In this document: positions 8,935 through 17,330 of the stretch, one piece after another | Layout: every line of letters starts with the position of its first letter | How positions within the stretch are numbered: position 1 is the first letter of the stretch | Origin: Whitmania pigra | Taxonomy: Eukaryota > Annelida > Clitellata > Hirudinida > Haemopidae | Assembly (NCBI GenBank): GCA_021613335.1 | Contig: JAJTWR010000431.1 | Location: forward strand, 496,001 to 560,000 | DNA length: 64,000 nt | Direction: 5' to 3' | Translations under genes and position numbers: made by a program | Notes under the pieces: model-generated | Told to the model about the DNA's origin: nothing | Databases searched by the model: none | The model's input: the letters and a program-made list of their open reading frames with translations, nothing else

Positions 8935-10247
8935 GCACCCCGAACGTCGTCCTCAATAAATCCGCTCCGCAGACTGCAGACTTTGACGCCCGCGCTCGAG
9001 AGGAAAACGAAAAGCTCCAGCAGCTCGGCCGCGCGGTCCTCAACTCGCTCTACATGCTCATCCGCTCCATACGCATGTACGACGAGGACAACACGGTCTT
9101 CGAGAAGCCGCTCTTCCAGTTGCAGGACACCATCAACAGCATCATCAAACGCGATGGGAAGATGGAAATCCTCGGCGTCAAAGATTCGATCTACCTAAAC
9201 GGCATGCTCATCAAGGTGGACATAACCGCCTTGGAGACTGTCCGTTCGCTCCTCGAAGAGATGCGCGCCAAGGATGTCGGCGGCATCACCATCAAGCGTT
9301 CCGTCACCATCCCGGAACTCAAAAACTTCATCTACATCTTCTCGAAAGATCAGGTGAACCTCGCCAACACCGACGGCCTCGACGAACGGAAGCTCATCAC
9401 CATGAGCATCTCCAAGTGGTCGAAGCTGCGGGAGAAGCTCGAAAACGAAAAGGACGAATCCGAGGCCAAGCTCGATCGCAAAAAGTACGCGGTCACCTGC
9501 TACGGCCGAGCAGTCTTCTTCGTCCGGAAGTGCCTCGAGGCCATCGCCCAAGGAAAGTCGATCAACACCATCCGCTCGCTGCGGATCATCCAAGACCTCA
9601 TCGACATCTCCTTCGACTACCGCACCCATTTCCTCGGCATGAGCACCATCCGAACCGATGCCGAATACCTTGCCTACCACCACGCCAACACCTGCCTCAT
9701 GGCGATCGTTCTCGGCACCGAGCTCGGGCTCACCAAGGCCCAACTGCGTGACCTTGGCTACATCGCCCTCTTCCACGAAATCGGCATGGGCGCGCTCCCG
9801 AAGGAGTTGCTCGCGAAACAAGGCAACTTGAGCGCCGAGGAGCGTCGCACCGTCGATAGCGCTCCCTTGCTCGGTCTCCGCGGCATCCTCCGCGAGAAGC
9901 CCATCACCCGAACGACGCTGCTGCGCATCGTCAGCACCTACGAGCAGCGCACAGACTTCGGTACCGCTGTCCACGACGCCCACGGCAATGTGCAGATGGT
10001 TGTACCCAAGGGCCCCCTCGGCCTCTCGGCGAAGATCATCGCTATCTGCTCCACCTACGACGCCCTCTCCTCGAAGCGGCCCTACCGCGATGCCTACGGT
10101 CCCGAGGTGGCGCTGATGCTCATGTGGAGCGAGCTTCGCCACAAGTTCGACCCCGACCTCCTGCGGGTCTTCATGAAGGTGATGGCGATACCTCCGCTGA
10201 AGATTCTCCCCGCGAACCAGCGGACCGTCACCCTCACTTCGATTTGA
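8931..10247 (+). CDS. degenerate HD-GYP domain protein
   Basis: The 438-residue product has an N-terminal segment (1-180) of unknown fold and an HD-GYP-like domain (about 225-410). HD-GYP enzymes hydrolyse cyclic di-GMP with metal ions held by His/Asp residues. Here the first His is kept (YHHANT, 250-251), but the HDxGK signature is HEIGMG (282-287), the histidines after the second helix pair are replaced (TVDSAPLLG, RIVSTYEQRTDFG) and the GYP triplet is absent. The late TYDALSSKRPYR element is retained. It is therefore probably catalytically inactive and may act as a nucleotide sensor or protein-binding module. The GTG start overlaps the HEAT gene stop by 4 nt; the 3' end overlaps the convergent rluD-like gene by 14 nt. 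Confidence 0.75.
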   Translation: MSTPNVVLNKSAPQTADFDARAREENEKLQQLGRAVLNSLYMLIRSIRMYDEDNTVFEKPLFQLQDTINSIIKRDGKMEILGVKDSIYLNGMLIKVDITALETVRSLLEEMRAKDVGGITIKRSVTIPELKNFIYIFSKDQVNLANTDGLDERKLITMSISKWSKLREKLENEKDESEAKLDRKKYAVTCYGRAVFFVRKCLEAIAQGKSINTIRSLRIIQDLIDISFDYRTHFLGMSTIRTDAEYLAYHHANTCLMAIVLGTELGLTKAQLRDLGYIALFHEIGMGALPKELLAKQGNLSAEERRTVDSAPLLGLRGILREKPITRTTLLRIVSTYEQRTDFGTAVHDAHGNVQMVVPKGPLGLSAKIIAICSTYDALSSKRPYRDAYGPEVALMLMWSELRHKFDPDLLRVFMKVMAIPPLKILPANQRTVTLTSI

Positions 10248-11094
10248 GCAGGCTCCGGCGAGCCGCGACGTAGTCTTTCGGAAGCGGCGCCTCAAACTTC
10301 ATGGCGCTTTCCGTGCGCGGGTGGCGAAACGCGAGCCGCCAAGCGTGGAGCGCTTGGCGAGCGATGGGTTCATCGGCGTCCTTCCGGCGGCGCCCGTACA
10401 CACTATCGCCGAGGATGGGAAACCCAGCTTCGGCGCAGTGCACCCGGATTTGGTGGGTGCGCCCGGTCTCGAGCGCCAACGCCAGCTCCGCACCCTCCCG
10501 CCCGCGGGCGAGCACCTGGAAGCGCGTCACCGCGAGTTTTCCGGTGCGGACCCGCCCGGTAAATTTGGTGCGGGAGCGCGGCGAGCGCCCAAAGGCTGTT
10601 CTCCACTCGCCCTCATCGGGCGGCGCTCCCCAGACAAGTGCCCGGTAGGTCTTCTCGACGGTCCGCGAAGAGAATTGCTCTTGGAGCGAGCGATGCGTTT
10701 GGTCATCCTTCGCGAGGACAAGTACTCCCGAAGTGTCCTTATCCAAACGGTGCACGACGCCCGGCCGCAACACCCCGCCCACGCCGGAGAGCGAGCGCGC
10801 ATGAAACAGCACCGCGTTCACGAGGGTTCCACGACTATGGCCAGGCCCGATGTGCACCACCATGCCAGCCGGCTTGTCGACGACGAGGAGCGACTCGTCC
10901 TCGTGCAAAATGGAGAGCGCGAGGTCCTCGGGAACTGCGGCCGCAGGCACCGGAGCAGGAATGCGCACCGCGAGCACTTCGCCACCCCGCAAGCGTCGGG
11001 CAATTTTTGCCGCCGCCCCATCGACTTCGACACGTCCGTCTTCGACGAGGCGCTGCAGGGCCGCTCGGCTGTGCTCGGGTAAGGACTGCGCCAA
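10234..11094 (-). CDS. rluD: RluA/RluD-family 23S rRNA pseudouridine synthase
   Basis: The protein has an S4 RNA-binding segment (SRAALQRLVEDGRVEVDG) followed by the pseudouridine synthase domain with the signature VVHRLDKDTSGVLVLAKD, where Asp is the catalytic nucleophile, and the family's RTHQIRVH motif. Such enzymes convert specific uridines of 23S rRNA to pseudouridine. The TTG at 11094 is the only standard start in frame, yet recognisable family sequence (GKRLDAFLAQ) continues for eight codons or more upstream. No ATG, GTG or TTG is in frame there before the neighbour's coding sequence, so a rare start (for example ATT, ATC or CTG near 11130-11150) is possible. Gene symbol is by family resemblance; RluA- or RluC-type specificity is not excluded. 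Confidence 0.82.
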   Translation of the reverse strand: MAQSLPEHSRAALQRLVEDGRVEVDGAAAKIARRLRGGEVLAVRIPAPVPAAAVPEDLALSILHEDESLLVVDKPAGMVVHIGPGHSRGTLVNAVLFHARSLSGVGGVLRPGVVHRLDKDTSGVLVLAKDDQTHRSLQEQFSSRTVEKTYRALVWGAPPDEGEWRTAFGRSPRSRTKFTGRVRTGKLAVTRFQVLARGREGAELALALETGRTHQIRVHCAEAGFPILGDSVYGRRRKDADEPIARQALHAWRLAFRHPRTESAMKFEAPLPKDYVAARRSLLKSK

Positions 11095-11138
11095 AAACGC
11101 GTCGAGGCGTTTGCCGCGATCGCTTGGGGTTACGACAA

Positions 11139-11408
11139 TTACCAGAGCTTCGATTTGATGTTTCCCTTCGGCTTCAGGATGACATCCACGATGGCCCGCT
11201 CGAAGAAGTTCTGTTTGTTGTAGATCTCCGGATTCACCCGGCTTCGGTAGAGCGCATTGCCTTCGTCGAGTTCCTCTTTGAGTTCGTCGAAAAAGGTATC
11301 GAGCTCAATGCTTCGGTGAATCTTCTTCTCGTTGTAAAGCGAGATATCCGAGGCAATCGCTCGCGCGAGCCGGAGCGCCTTCGTCAATTCTTCGTTCGTC
11401 ACGGCCAT
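11139..11408 (-). CDS. 89-residue conserved-looking protein of unknown function
   Basis: A small, charged, probably all-helical cytoplasmic protein starting MAVTNEELTKALRLARAIAS and containing SIELDTFFDELKEELDEG. The open frame could extend to 11495, but that would overlap the upstream gene; the ATG at 11408 leaves a 22-nt gap and a GGCAAGGC sequence upstream. I do not recognise a family. It sits between the J-like/HTH gene and the pseudouridine synthase in one minus-strand run, so it is probably co-transcribed with the MinD-like ATPase operon. Confidence 0.65.
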   Translation of the reverse strand: MAVTNEELTKALRLARAIASDISLYNEKKIHRSIELDTFFDELKEELDEGNALYRSRVNPEIYNKQNFFERAIVDVILKPKGNIKSKLW

Positions 11409-11430
11409 TGTGCCTTGCCTTTCAGAAGCC

Positions 11431-12351
11431 TCATCGATTCTTATTTTCCAGCATCGCGATGTAGCCTTTGACGACTTGCGCCGGGTCGAGCCCAATCTCT
11501 CGGGCGACGCTCATCAACATCCCTCGCAGGTACACCATCGCCGGAAGCCTATCTAAGCGATCGGATTCGATGCTCTCGATGTGCGATGAACCGATGCGCG
11601 TGCGCTCGGCGAGGCGCGCGACGGTGAGCCCTTGGGCGATACGCGCTTGGCGCAGGAGTTCGCCGTTCACGACCGTGCCGGGAGGTACATCGACGAGCCG
11701 CACTGGTACTGGAGTGCGCATGAGCACCGGCACTGGGGTCTCCATGAAGTTTGAGGACTCGTAGCCGTAGGGGACCTGTTTCTGGCGATCGTACACCCGT
11801 AGCGGCGCCGCCGCCGGCGGCGGACTCTCCGCCGGAGGTGGCGGCTCGATACTCGAGGAACGGGAGCGTTGCTCTTCGGACAGGCCCGTAGGTGCTGTGT
11901 CTCGCTGGAACGGAGGCAGGTCGCGTTGCGAGGGTGCGAGGTCTCGAGGCGGCGACTCACGATGGGGTTGCTTGGAGGATACATCCCGGTGGACGGTGGG
12001 CAGTTCCCGCGGGAAAGGCTCCGGGCGTTTGGCGTTCGTGGAGGAGTTGATGGGCCGCACTTCGGCGACCTTCTGGACGGGCGGATCGAACGTTGGGCCG
12101 CGCGTCGGTAGGCCCAAGCTCAGATCGTACTCTCGACGTTGCGCCGTATCTCCCAGCACCTCGGCCGCCGCCCGTATCCGCGAGCGCAACTGCTCGGTCT
12201 CCTCTTCGGAGGTGAGGCCATACAGGGAAACGGAATCCCCATCGTACAGTTTTAAGAGGCGTCGCGCTGCGAAGGCGATTTCTTCCGAGGTGGCGTCGAC
12301 CGACACCTCAAGGAGCTCATAATGGGAGGAATGGGCGGTGATTGGCTTCAT
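11431..12351 (-). CDS. J-like domain plus RodZ-type helix-turn-helix protein
   Basis: The 306-residue product starts with a segment shaped like a DnaJ J-domain (about 10-75: HYELLEVSVDATSEEIAFAA, then AAAEVLGDTAQRREYD). The HPD tripeptide needed for Hsp70 stimulation is absent, replaced around LYDGDSVSLYG. A Pro/Arg/Glu-rich low-complexity linker (80-195) follows, then a helix-turn-helix (about 225-300: LRQARIAQGLTVARLAERT) of the type found at the N-terminus of RodZ. No membrane segment is visible. Its ATG overlaps the stop of the upstream MinD-like ATPase gene by 4 nt. The combination suggests a regulatory or polarity-scaffold adaptor working with that ATPase; function is inferred from context only. 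Confidence 0.75.
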   Translation of the reverse strand: MKPITAHSSHYELLEVSVDATSEEIAFAARRLLKLYDGDSVSLYGLTSEEETEQLRSRIRAAAEVLGDTAQRREYDLSLGLPTRGPTFDPPVQKVAEVRPINSSTNAKRPEPFPRELPTVHRDVSSKQPHRESPPRDLAPSQRDLPPFQRDTAPTGLSEEQRSRSSSIEPPPPAESPPPAAAPLRVYDRQKQVPYGYESSNFMETPVPVLMRTPVPVRLVDVPPGTVVNGELLRQARIAQGLTVARLAERTRIGSSHIESIESDRLDRLPAMVYLRGMLMSVAREIGLDPAQVVKGYIAMLENKNR

Positions 12352-13307
12352 CGTTCGAGTGTGTAGAGAATATCCGCCATCCGGAGAATTCCTCGTGCTG
12401 CGGCGCTATCCGGGTATGCGCCGAGGAGTGAGGTTCGGTTTCTGACTGCGAGCAATACCGACTCATCGTGGCTCACCGCACCGAGAAAACCAAGTTCTAG
12501 ACCGAAGAATTTAAGCCAAGCGGAAGCGACCGAGGGGCCGATATCGAAGTCTTGGCGGGTGCGCGCTTGGTTCACCACTATCCACGGCCGGAACTGACGC
12601 ATCGCGACGTCGATGCGGTGCGCGTCGGCAGGGCGCGCGCGCTTCAGCTGTTCGACGACCTCCATCGGCGAGCTGCGGCCGCTGGCATCGCGCTTGGAGA
12701 AGGTCGTCGCGAGCAGCGTCGAAAAGCTCTGGTCCGGCGCGACCGCTTGGATGCGGCGCACGAAGGACGCCTTGAGGAATCGGTAGGCATTCTCGATGGA
12801 GGTTGGCTCCGGAAGAATGACCACGATGCCCTTGTCGGCCACCACGAAGAAGTCGATGACATTGAAGCTCGTGCCGGCGCCGAGGTCGAGGAGCACGTAA
12901 TCGACTTCCAGGGTGCGCAGGTGCCGAAACAACTTCGATTTCTGACTGTGCCGAGGGTTCGCCGCGTCGAGGCCGTCGCCAGCGCCGGAGATGAGCCACA
13001 GGCGCTCCTGCTGGGTCGGCACGAGGACTTCCTGCAAGCTCTCCACCCGATGCTCGATGAAATCCGAAAGGGTACGCTTCGGCGCTCCGAGCCCAAGGCA
13101 GGTGTGCAGGTTCGCACCGCCCAAGTCCACGTCGACAACCACGACCCGCGCTCCGCGGCGTGCGAGCGCCATCGCCAGGTTGGCGGAGACGAGGGATTTG
13201 CCGATGCCCCCCTTCCCACCACCGATAGCGATGAGCTGCGTCCCGCGCTTGCGTGCCGGTGCCCCAGTGGCCGGCTCTACCGGTGCGCTGGAGGCCTCAT
13301 TCGTCAT
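12348..13307 (-). CDS. MinD/FlhG-like deviant Walker A ATPase
   Basis: The 319-residue protein has the deviant Walker A motif IAIGGGKGGIGKSLVSANLA (about residues 26-45), then VVVVDVDLGGANLH (Walker A') and VLLDLGAGTSFNVIDFF (Walker B region). These P-loop ATPases dimerise on ATP and position division sites, flagella or other polar structures. The closest pattern is the FlhG/YlxH branch, but no flagellar genes are in the window. A short Ala/Pro-rich N-terminus (1-20) precedes the domain. It is the second gene of a minus-strand run beginning with the HNH gene (27-nt gap) and is coupled to the J-like/HTH gene by a 4-nt overlap. Confidence 0.85.
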   Translation of the reverse strand: MTNEASSAPVEPATGAPARKRGTQLIAIGGGKGGIGKSLVSANLAMALARRGARVVVVDVDLGGANLHTCLGLGAPKRTLSDFIEHRVESLQEVLVPTQQERLWLISGAGDGLDAANPRHSQKSKLFRHLRTLEVDYVLLDLGAGTSFNVIDFFVVADKGIVVILPEPTSIENAYRFLKASFVRRIQAVAPDQSFSTLLATTFSKRDASGRSSPMEVVEQLKRARPADAHRIDVAMRQFRPWIVVNQARTRQDFDIGPSVASAWLKFFGLELGFLGAVSHDESVLLAVRNRTSLLGAYPDSAAARGILRMADILYTLER

Positions 13308-13334
13308 GGGAGGGGCACCAAAAAAGACATGACG

Positions 13335-13928
13335 TCACTCCTCAAGGAGTTCGACGTTCCAATAAGAAGCTTCGACCAGACTCATAAAGGGCAACCAGGC
13401 TTTTCTTAACGGCTCCTTGTAGCCGCCGCGCAGTAAGGGAGTCCAGCGAGGGCGCAGCGGTTCTCGCAAGAGACGCATATTCGCCTGGACCGGTGTACGC
13501 CCGCCTTTGCGCAGGTTGCATTCGATGCAGGAGCAAACGACATTTTCCCAGCAGGTCTTACCGCCTTGGCTGCGGGGAAGCACGTGGTCTAAATTCAAGT
13601 CGACGCGCGGGAACTGCTTCCCGCAATACTGGCAGGTGTTTTCATCGCGCGCGTAGATGTTGAGCCGGGAGAAGCGTACCCGAAGGCGAGGAAGTTTCTC
13701 GTAGGCTGAAAGCGCCAGCACCCACGGAATTCGGATGCGCCTGGAGACAAGTCCGATGGACTCCTCCTCGTTCGTCACGCTGACCTCGGACCAACTCTGA
13801 AAATCATACACGCGGTACTGCTCGTCGACCGCGCGCGCGACTCCGAGGTACAGCATCGTCAAGCCTCGATAAACGCTGGTGACGTTGATCGGTTGGAACT
13901 TGCGATTGAGGATGAGTACAGTGGTCAT
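13335..13928 (-). CDS. HNH endonuclease family protein
   Basis: The 197-residue protein carries an HNH fold: CQYCGK (about 108-113), DLNLDHVLPRSQGG (about 119-132, with the DH catalytic pair), W-NVV and CxxCNLRKGG (about 143-152). The four cysteines would bind structural zinc. The N-terminal half (VLILNRKFQPINVTSVYRGL) is the region seen in the widespread single-gene HNH proteins of Myxococcota and other phyla, whose biological role is not settled; there is no associated methylase or integrase here. It is the leading gene of the minus-strand run that includes the MinD-like ATPase. Confidence 0.85.
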   Translation of the reverse strand: MTTVLILNRKFQPINVTSVYRGLTMLYLGVARAVDEQYRVYDFQSWSEVSVTNEEESIGLVSRRIRIPWVLALSAYEKLPRLRVRFSRLNIYARDENTCQYCGKQFPRVDLNLDHVLPRSQGGKTCWENVVCSCIECNLRKGGRTPVQANMRLLREPLRPRWTPLLRGGYKEPLRKAWLPFMSLVEASYWNVELLEE

Positions 13929-14017
13929 GGCCCGTGCTCTGTCAGTTTCCTGCCCCAGAAACGTTCATTTTCCTCCGAAGGTTCCAATCATACGGCAGTA
14001 GTTTACAATAACACCCA

Positions 14018-16165
14018 ATGGATATTCGAATCCAGAGCCTCCTCGTCGCGGCTATCGTCGCTACTGCGCTGGGAGTTGCTTCACTGCTTCGCGGCGAAAA
14101 GTCGAGGACCCAGACCTATTTTGGCCTCTTCTCGACCTCTACCGCTATTTACTACCTTATCGAGTTTTTAGCCTCGGTCGTCGCCACCGAGAAACACGGC
14201 ATCCTCTGGCCCTCGCGCTTTGGCATCGTCGCCGGAGCCTGCGTGCCCCTCGCGGCTGTCGCGTTTTACTTGGAGTTTTTGGGGCTGCGCCGCGCTCGCG
14301 CCACCGTCGCGCGTCGGCTCTCCTGGTTCTCGCTCCTCGCCGCGATAGTTGTCGCCATTACCCCGCTTGCCACCTACCTCTACGCCCGCATCGCCGTCGG
14401 TGCGCTCGTCATCGTCACCCTCGGCGTCCCGGTGCTGCTCTTGCGCTCCCGCATGGCGCAGACGACGCTGCGCGTCGAGCGGCTGCGCCTTCTGTACCTG
14501 ACCGTCGGCAGCGGGGCCTCGGTGTTCTTCACGGCGCTCGACCTGCTCACCGGCCTTGGCCTTCCGTTGCCCGCGCTCGGCCCGCTCGTCACTGTCCTCA
14601 ATCTGTACCTGCTCTCGCAGACCATCTCCTCGCTGCGGCTGATGGACCTGCACGAGCTCCTCGGGAAAATCGCCGCCCAATTCATTCTCGCGGCCATCCT
14701 CTCGGTGGTTTTCACCTTGCTCACCGTCTGGTGGCGAACCAACACCCCGCTCTTCCTCTTCAACACCTTCGTCGCCGCGCTGGTGCTCACCATCCTGCTC
14801 AACCCCTTGAGTAGTTGGGTCGGCAGCCGCGTCGTCGCCCTCGCCTTTCGGCAGCGCTTCGCCTTCTTGGAGCAGCTCCGAGAGCTCATCCAGCGGGGAG
14901 CCCACACCATCGAAGTCTCCGAGCTCGTCACCATGGTGCTTGATGGGCTCAACGAAACCCGGCGCATCACCCACGCCTCCATTTACGTGCTCTCGAACGA
15001 TCGCCCGGGCTTTCGGCTCCTCGACTACCGTGGCCCCGCGCCAGTGGCCTTTTTGGAGCCCCGCCAGAGCCGCTCGCTCCTCCTGCGCCCGGAGCGCGCC
15101 CAGCTCATTGAAACCGTCGAGCGCCGCATCGGCTCCCTCAACGAGCAGCCGAGCGAGGCTCGTCGGCAGCGCGAAGAAATCCGGCGGCTCAAAGACGCCA
15201 AAGGCGCAATGGAGCTCATGCAGGCCGGGCTCACCGCGCCGCTCTTCGGCGGCGACCGGGTGCTCGGCTTCTTCAACCTGCTCGACGAGCGGGTGCCCGA
15301 AGCCTTTGCCTCCGACGAGATTGCGGCGATTCTCGAACTCTCGGAACTCGTCGCCCGCACGCTCGAAAACTCGACCCTCTACGACAAGCTCCGCGAGCGC
15401 GACCGCCTCGCCGCCCTCGGAGAGATGGCTGCCGGTCTCGCCCACGAAATCCGCAATCCGCTCGGCGGCATCAAAGGCGCCGCCCAGTGCCTCGACCCTA
15501 CGCTGCTGCCCAAGGAAGACCGGGAACTCGTGTCCATCATCACCGAGGAAGTCGACCGTTTAAACGGAGTCGTCACCGCATTCCTCGACTACGCGCGCCC
15601 GCTGAAACAGAGCTTCGGCCCAACCGACATCAACGAGGTCATCGGTCGCACGCTACTGCTGTTGGAAAAGACCATTCCGGACTCGATTAAAGTGGTCACC
15701 GAACTCGCCGAGCGACTGCCCAAAGTGGAGGGCGACCCCGAACAGCTCCGGCAGGTGCTCATCAACCTCATCCAAAACGCAGTCCAAGCCTTCGAAGGCA
15801 AGCCGGGGGTCATCACCATCACCAGCACTCGCCCCGAATACCTGCTCCAATTCCGCGCCACGGACTTGGTGGAGATTTCAGTGAAGGACGACGGCCCGGG
15901 CATCCCGCTTGAGCAACACCCCAACATGTTCGTGCCGTTCTTCACCACCAAACAAAAAGGCACCGGCCTTGGGCTTGCGATTTGCCAGCGCATCGTCCGC
16001 AACCACGGCGGCAGCATCGCCCTCGTGAGCCGCCCGAACGAGGGTTCGACCTTCATCGTCCGACTCCCGGCAATTCCCATGGAGAACGCCGAGGAAGAGA
16101 GTGTGGCGACTTTCCCGTCGCTGCCGCAGCTTCGAGTGGCGTCGCGCCGTCGCGGCAGACGCTGA
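14018..16165 (+). CDS. membrane sensor histidine kinase with GAF-like region
   Basis: The 715-residue kinase has about eight N-terminal membrane helices (1-270), a GAF-like sensory region (about 285-450), and a C-terminal kinase core. The phospho-acceptor is H476 in AAGLAHEIRNPLGGIKG, with N box LINLIQNAVQAF, G1 VKDDGPGIP and G2 GTGLGLAIC following. The sequence around the His and the core resembles the NtrB/AtoS-like branch of kinases. It autophosphorylates and passes phosphate to a response regulator; none is adjacent, so it is an orphan here. The ATG at 14018 follows a divergent gap of 89 nt from the HNH gene. Confidence 0.88.
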   Translation: MDIRIQSLLVAAIVATALGVASLLRGEKSRTQTYFGLFSTSTAIYYLIEFLASVVATEKHGILWPSRFGIVAGACVPLAAVAFYLEFLGLRRARATVARRLSWFSLLAAIVVAITPLATYLYARIAVGALVIVTLGVPVLLLRSRMAQTTLRVERLRLLYLTVGSGASVFFTALDLLTGLGLPLPALGPLVTVLNLYLLSQTISSLRLMDLHELLGKIAAQFILAAILSVVFTLLTVWWRTNTPLFLFNTFVAALVLTILLNPLSSWVGSRVVALAFRQRFAFLEQLRELIQRGAHTIEVSELVTMVLDGLNETRRITHASIYVLSNDRPGFRLLDYRGPAPVAFLEPRQSRSLLLRPERAQLIETVERRIGSLNEQPSEARRQREEIRRLKDAKGAMELMQAGLTAPLFGGDRVLGFFNLLDERVPEAFASDEIAAILELSELVARTLENSTLYDKLRERDRLAALGEMAAGLAHEIRNPLGGIKGAAQCLDPTLLPKEDRELVSIITEEVDRLNGVVTAFLDYARPLKQSFGPTDINEVIGRTLLLLEKTIPDSIKVVTELAERLPKVEGDPEQLRQVLINLIQNAVQAFEGKPGVITITSTRPEYLLQFRATDLVEISVKDDGPGIPLEQHPNMFVPFFTTKQKGTGLGLAICQRIVRNHGGSIALVSRPNEGSTFIVRLPAIPMENAEEESVATFPSLPQLRVASRRRGRR

Positions 16166-16181
16166 CGACTGCGCGCAGGTG

Positions 16182-17237
16182 CTACTCGCTGCGCGGAGTC
16201 TCGCGGCGACGAGCGAGTTCCAAGGATTGCAGCTTCATCGCCTGGGTTTGCGCGAGGGCTTCGGCTTCGAGGAGCTTCACCCGCAAGGATTTCGCCTCGA
16301 GCTCGGCGCGGACCACTCGCCGCGCCAAATCTTCCCGGTCGCGCATCGAGTCGCCGCGGTCGCGCAAGGTATCCACCTGCGCCTGCAGTGAACGCGCGGT
16401 GCTCTGGGCGTCTTCGAGTTCTTTGCGCGCGGCCGTGAGTTCGCGGGTCAACGCTTCGACCTCGCGCTGCGCTTCCTGGAACGCCCGCTTGTTCACGTCG
16501 TAGCGCTCGCGCCAAGAGGACGCTTGGCGATGGGCAGCATCGAGGCGGTCCTTCGCGAAGGCGATGGGTTCCGGCGGAAGCTGAACCCAGGTGGGGTCGA
16601 GTTGCGGCAGAGGAGCCGCGCCCGCGAAGACCACGAAGTAGGCCGCTTCGCTCACGCCGGTCAGCGTGCCGTCGACCTGCAGGCCCTCGGTGCTTTCGAA
16701 GGCGAGCTGGTAGCCCAGTACCGGCGCCTGCGCCGCCGCCTGTATCGACGGGTAGCGATCGCCCAAGGCGTCGAGGAGCTGCCCATAGGTGACGATCGGC
16801 TCCTCGGGCTCGGAATCAAAAGCGCTCGCAAGCGAGAGCCCCGCCGGAGAGCGCAGTCCACCAAAGAGGTAGCCCTGCGGATGGACGAGGCGCATCAGCT
16901 CTTGCAGCAGCTCCGGAGAACGAACGTAGGGAGCAAAGTCCGCGACGGCCACCAAGTCGAAGCTCTCGGCTTCGAGGTCGTCGAAAGCAGCAGCGCGGAA
17001 GCGCAGCGACGGTCGCTCGTACTTCGCCCGGGCGGCGGCGATGGCGTCGAGGTCTTTATCCGCGGCCATCACGTAGCGCGCGCCACGCTCGCAGAGGAAA
17101 TCTGCGGAAGCGCCCTTGGTGCTCGCCACCGCATCGACTTCGAGGACCCGACGCCGGGAGAAGAGCCGTTCCGCAAAAACGTAGCGCGGCAGAAGCTCGC
17201 TCATCCCTAGTCGTTGGTAGCCAATGCCCATGCTCAT
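16182..17237 (-). CDS. methyltransferase-like protein with C-terminal coiled coil
   Basis: The first about 200 residues have a class I SAM-methyltransferase-like layout: RRVLEVDAVASTKGASADFL at motif I, MAADKDLDAI at the acidic motif II position, and FDLVAVADFAPYV at motif IV. The glycine-rich motif I is unusual (LEVDAVAST instead of LE.G.G.G), so SAM binding is doubtful. From about residue 230 to the end there is a long heptad-rich coiled coil (EVEALTRELTAARKELEDAQ). Ending the protein in a coiled coil suggests oligomerisation or a structural role. The start may be the ATG at 17237 or 17231. It is convergent with the histidine kinase gene, and divergent from the following membrane protein. 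Confidence 0.65.
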   Translation of the reverse strand: MSMGIGYQRLGMSELLPRYVFAERLFSRRRVLEVDAVASTKGASADFLCERGARYVMAADKDLDAIAAARAKYERPSLRFRAAAFDDLEAESFDLVAVADFAPYVRSPELLQELMRLVHPQGYLFGGLRSPAGLSLASAFDSEPEEPIVTYGQLLDALGDRYPSIQAAAQAPVLGYQLAFESTEGLQVDGTLTGVSEAAYFVVFAGAAPLPQLDPTWVQLPPEPIAFAKDRLDAAHRQASSWRERYDVNKRAFQEAQREVEALTRELTAARKELEDAQSTARSLQAQVDTLRDRGDSMRDREDLARRVVRAELEAKSLRVKLLEAEALAQTQAMKLQSLELARRRETPRSE

Positions 17238-17330
17238 CTCAAATCACGACGCCTATCTCGAAGAGTTCGGAGTGCGCATTCATGGTAAAGCATTTGGCTC
17301 GAAGCTCACCCAGCGAAAAGAACAGAATCA

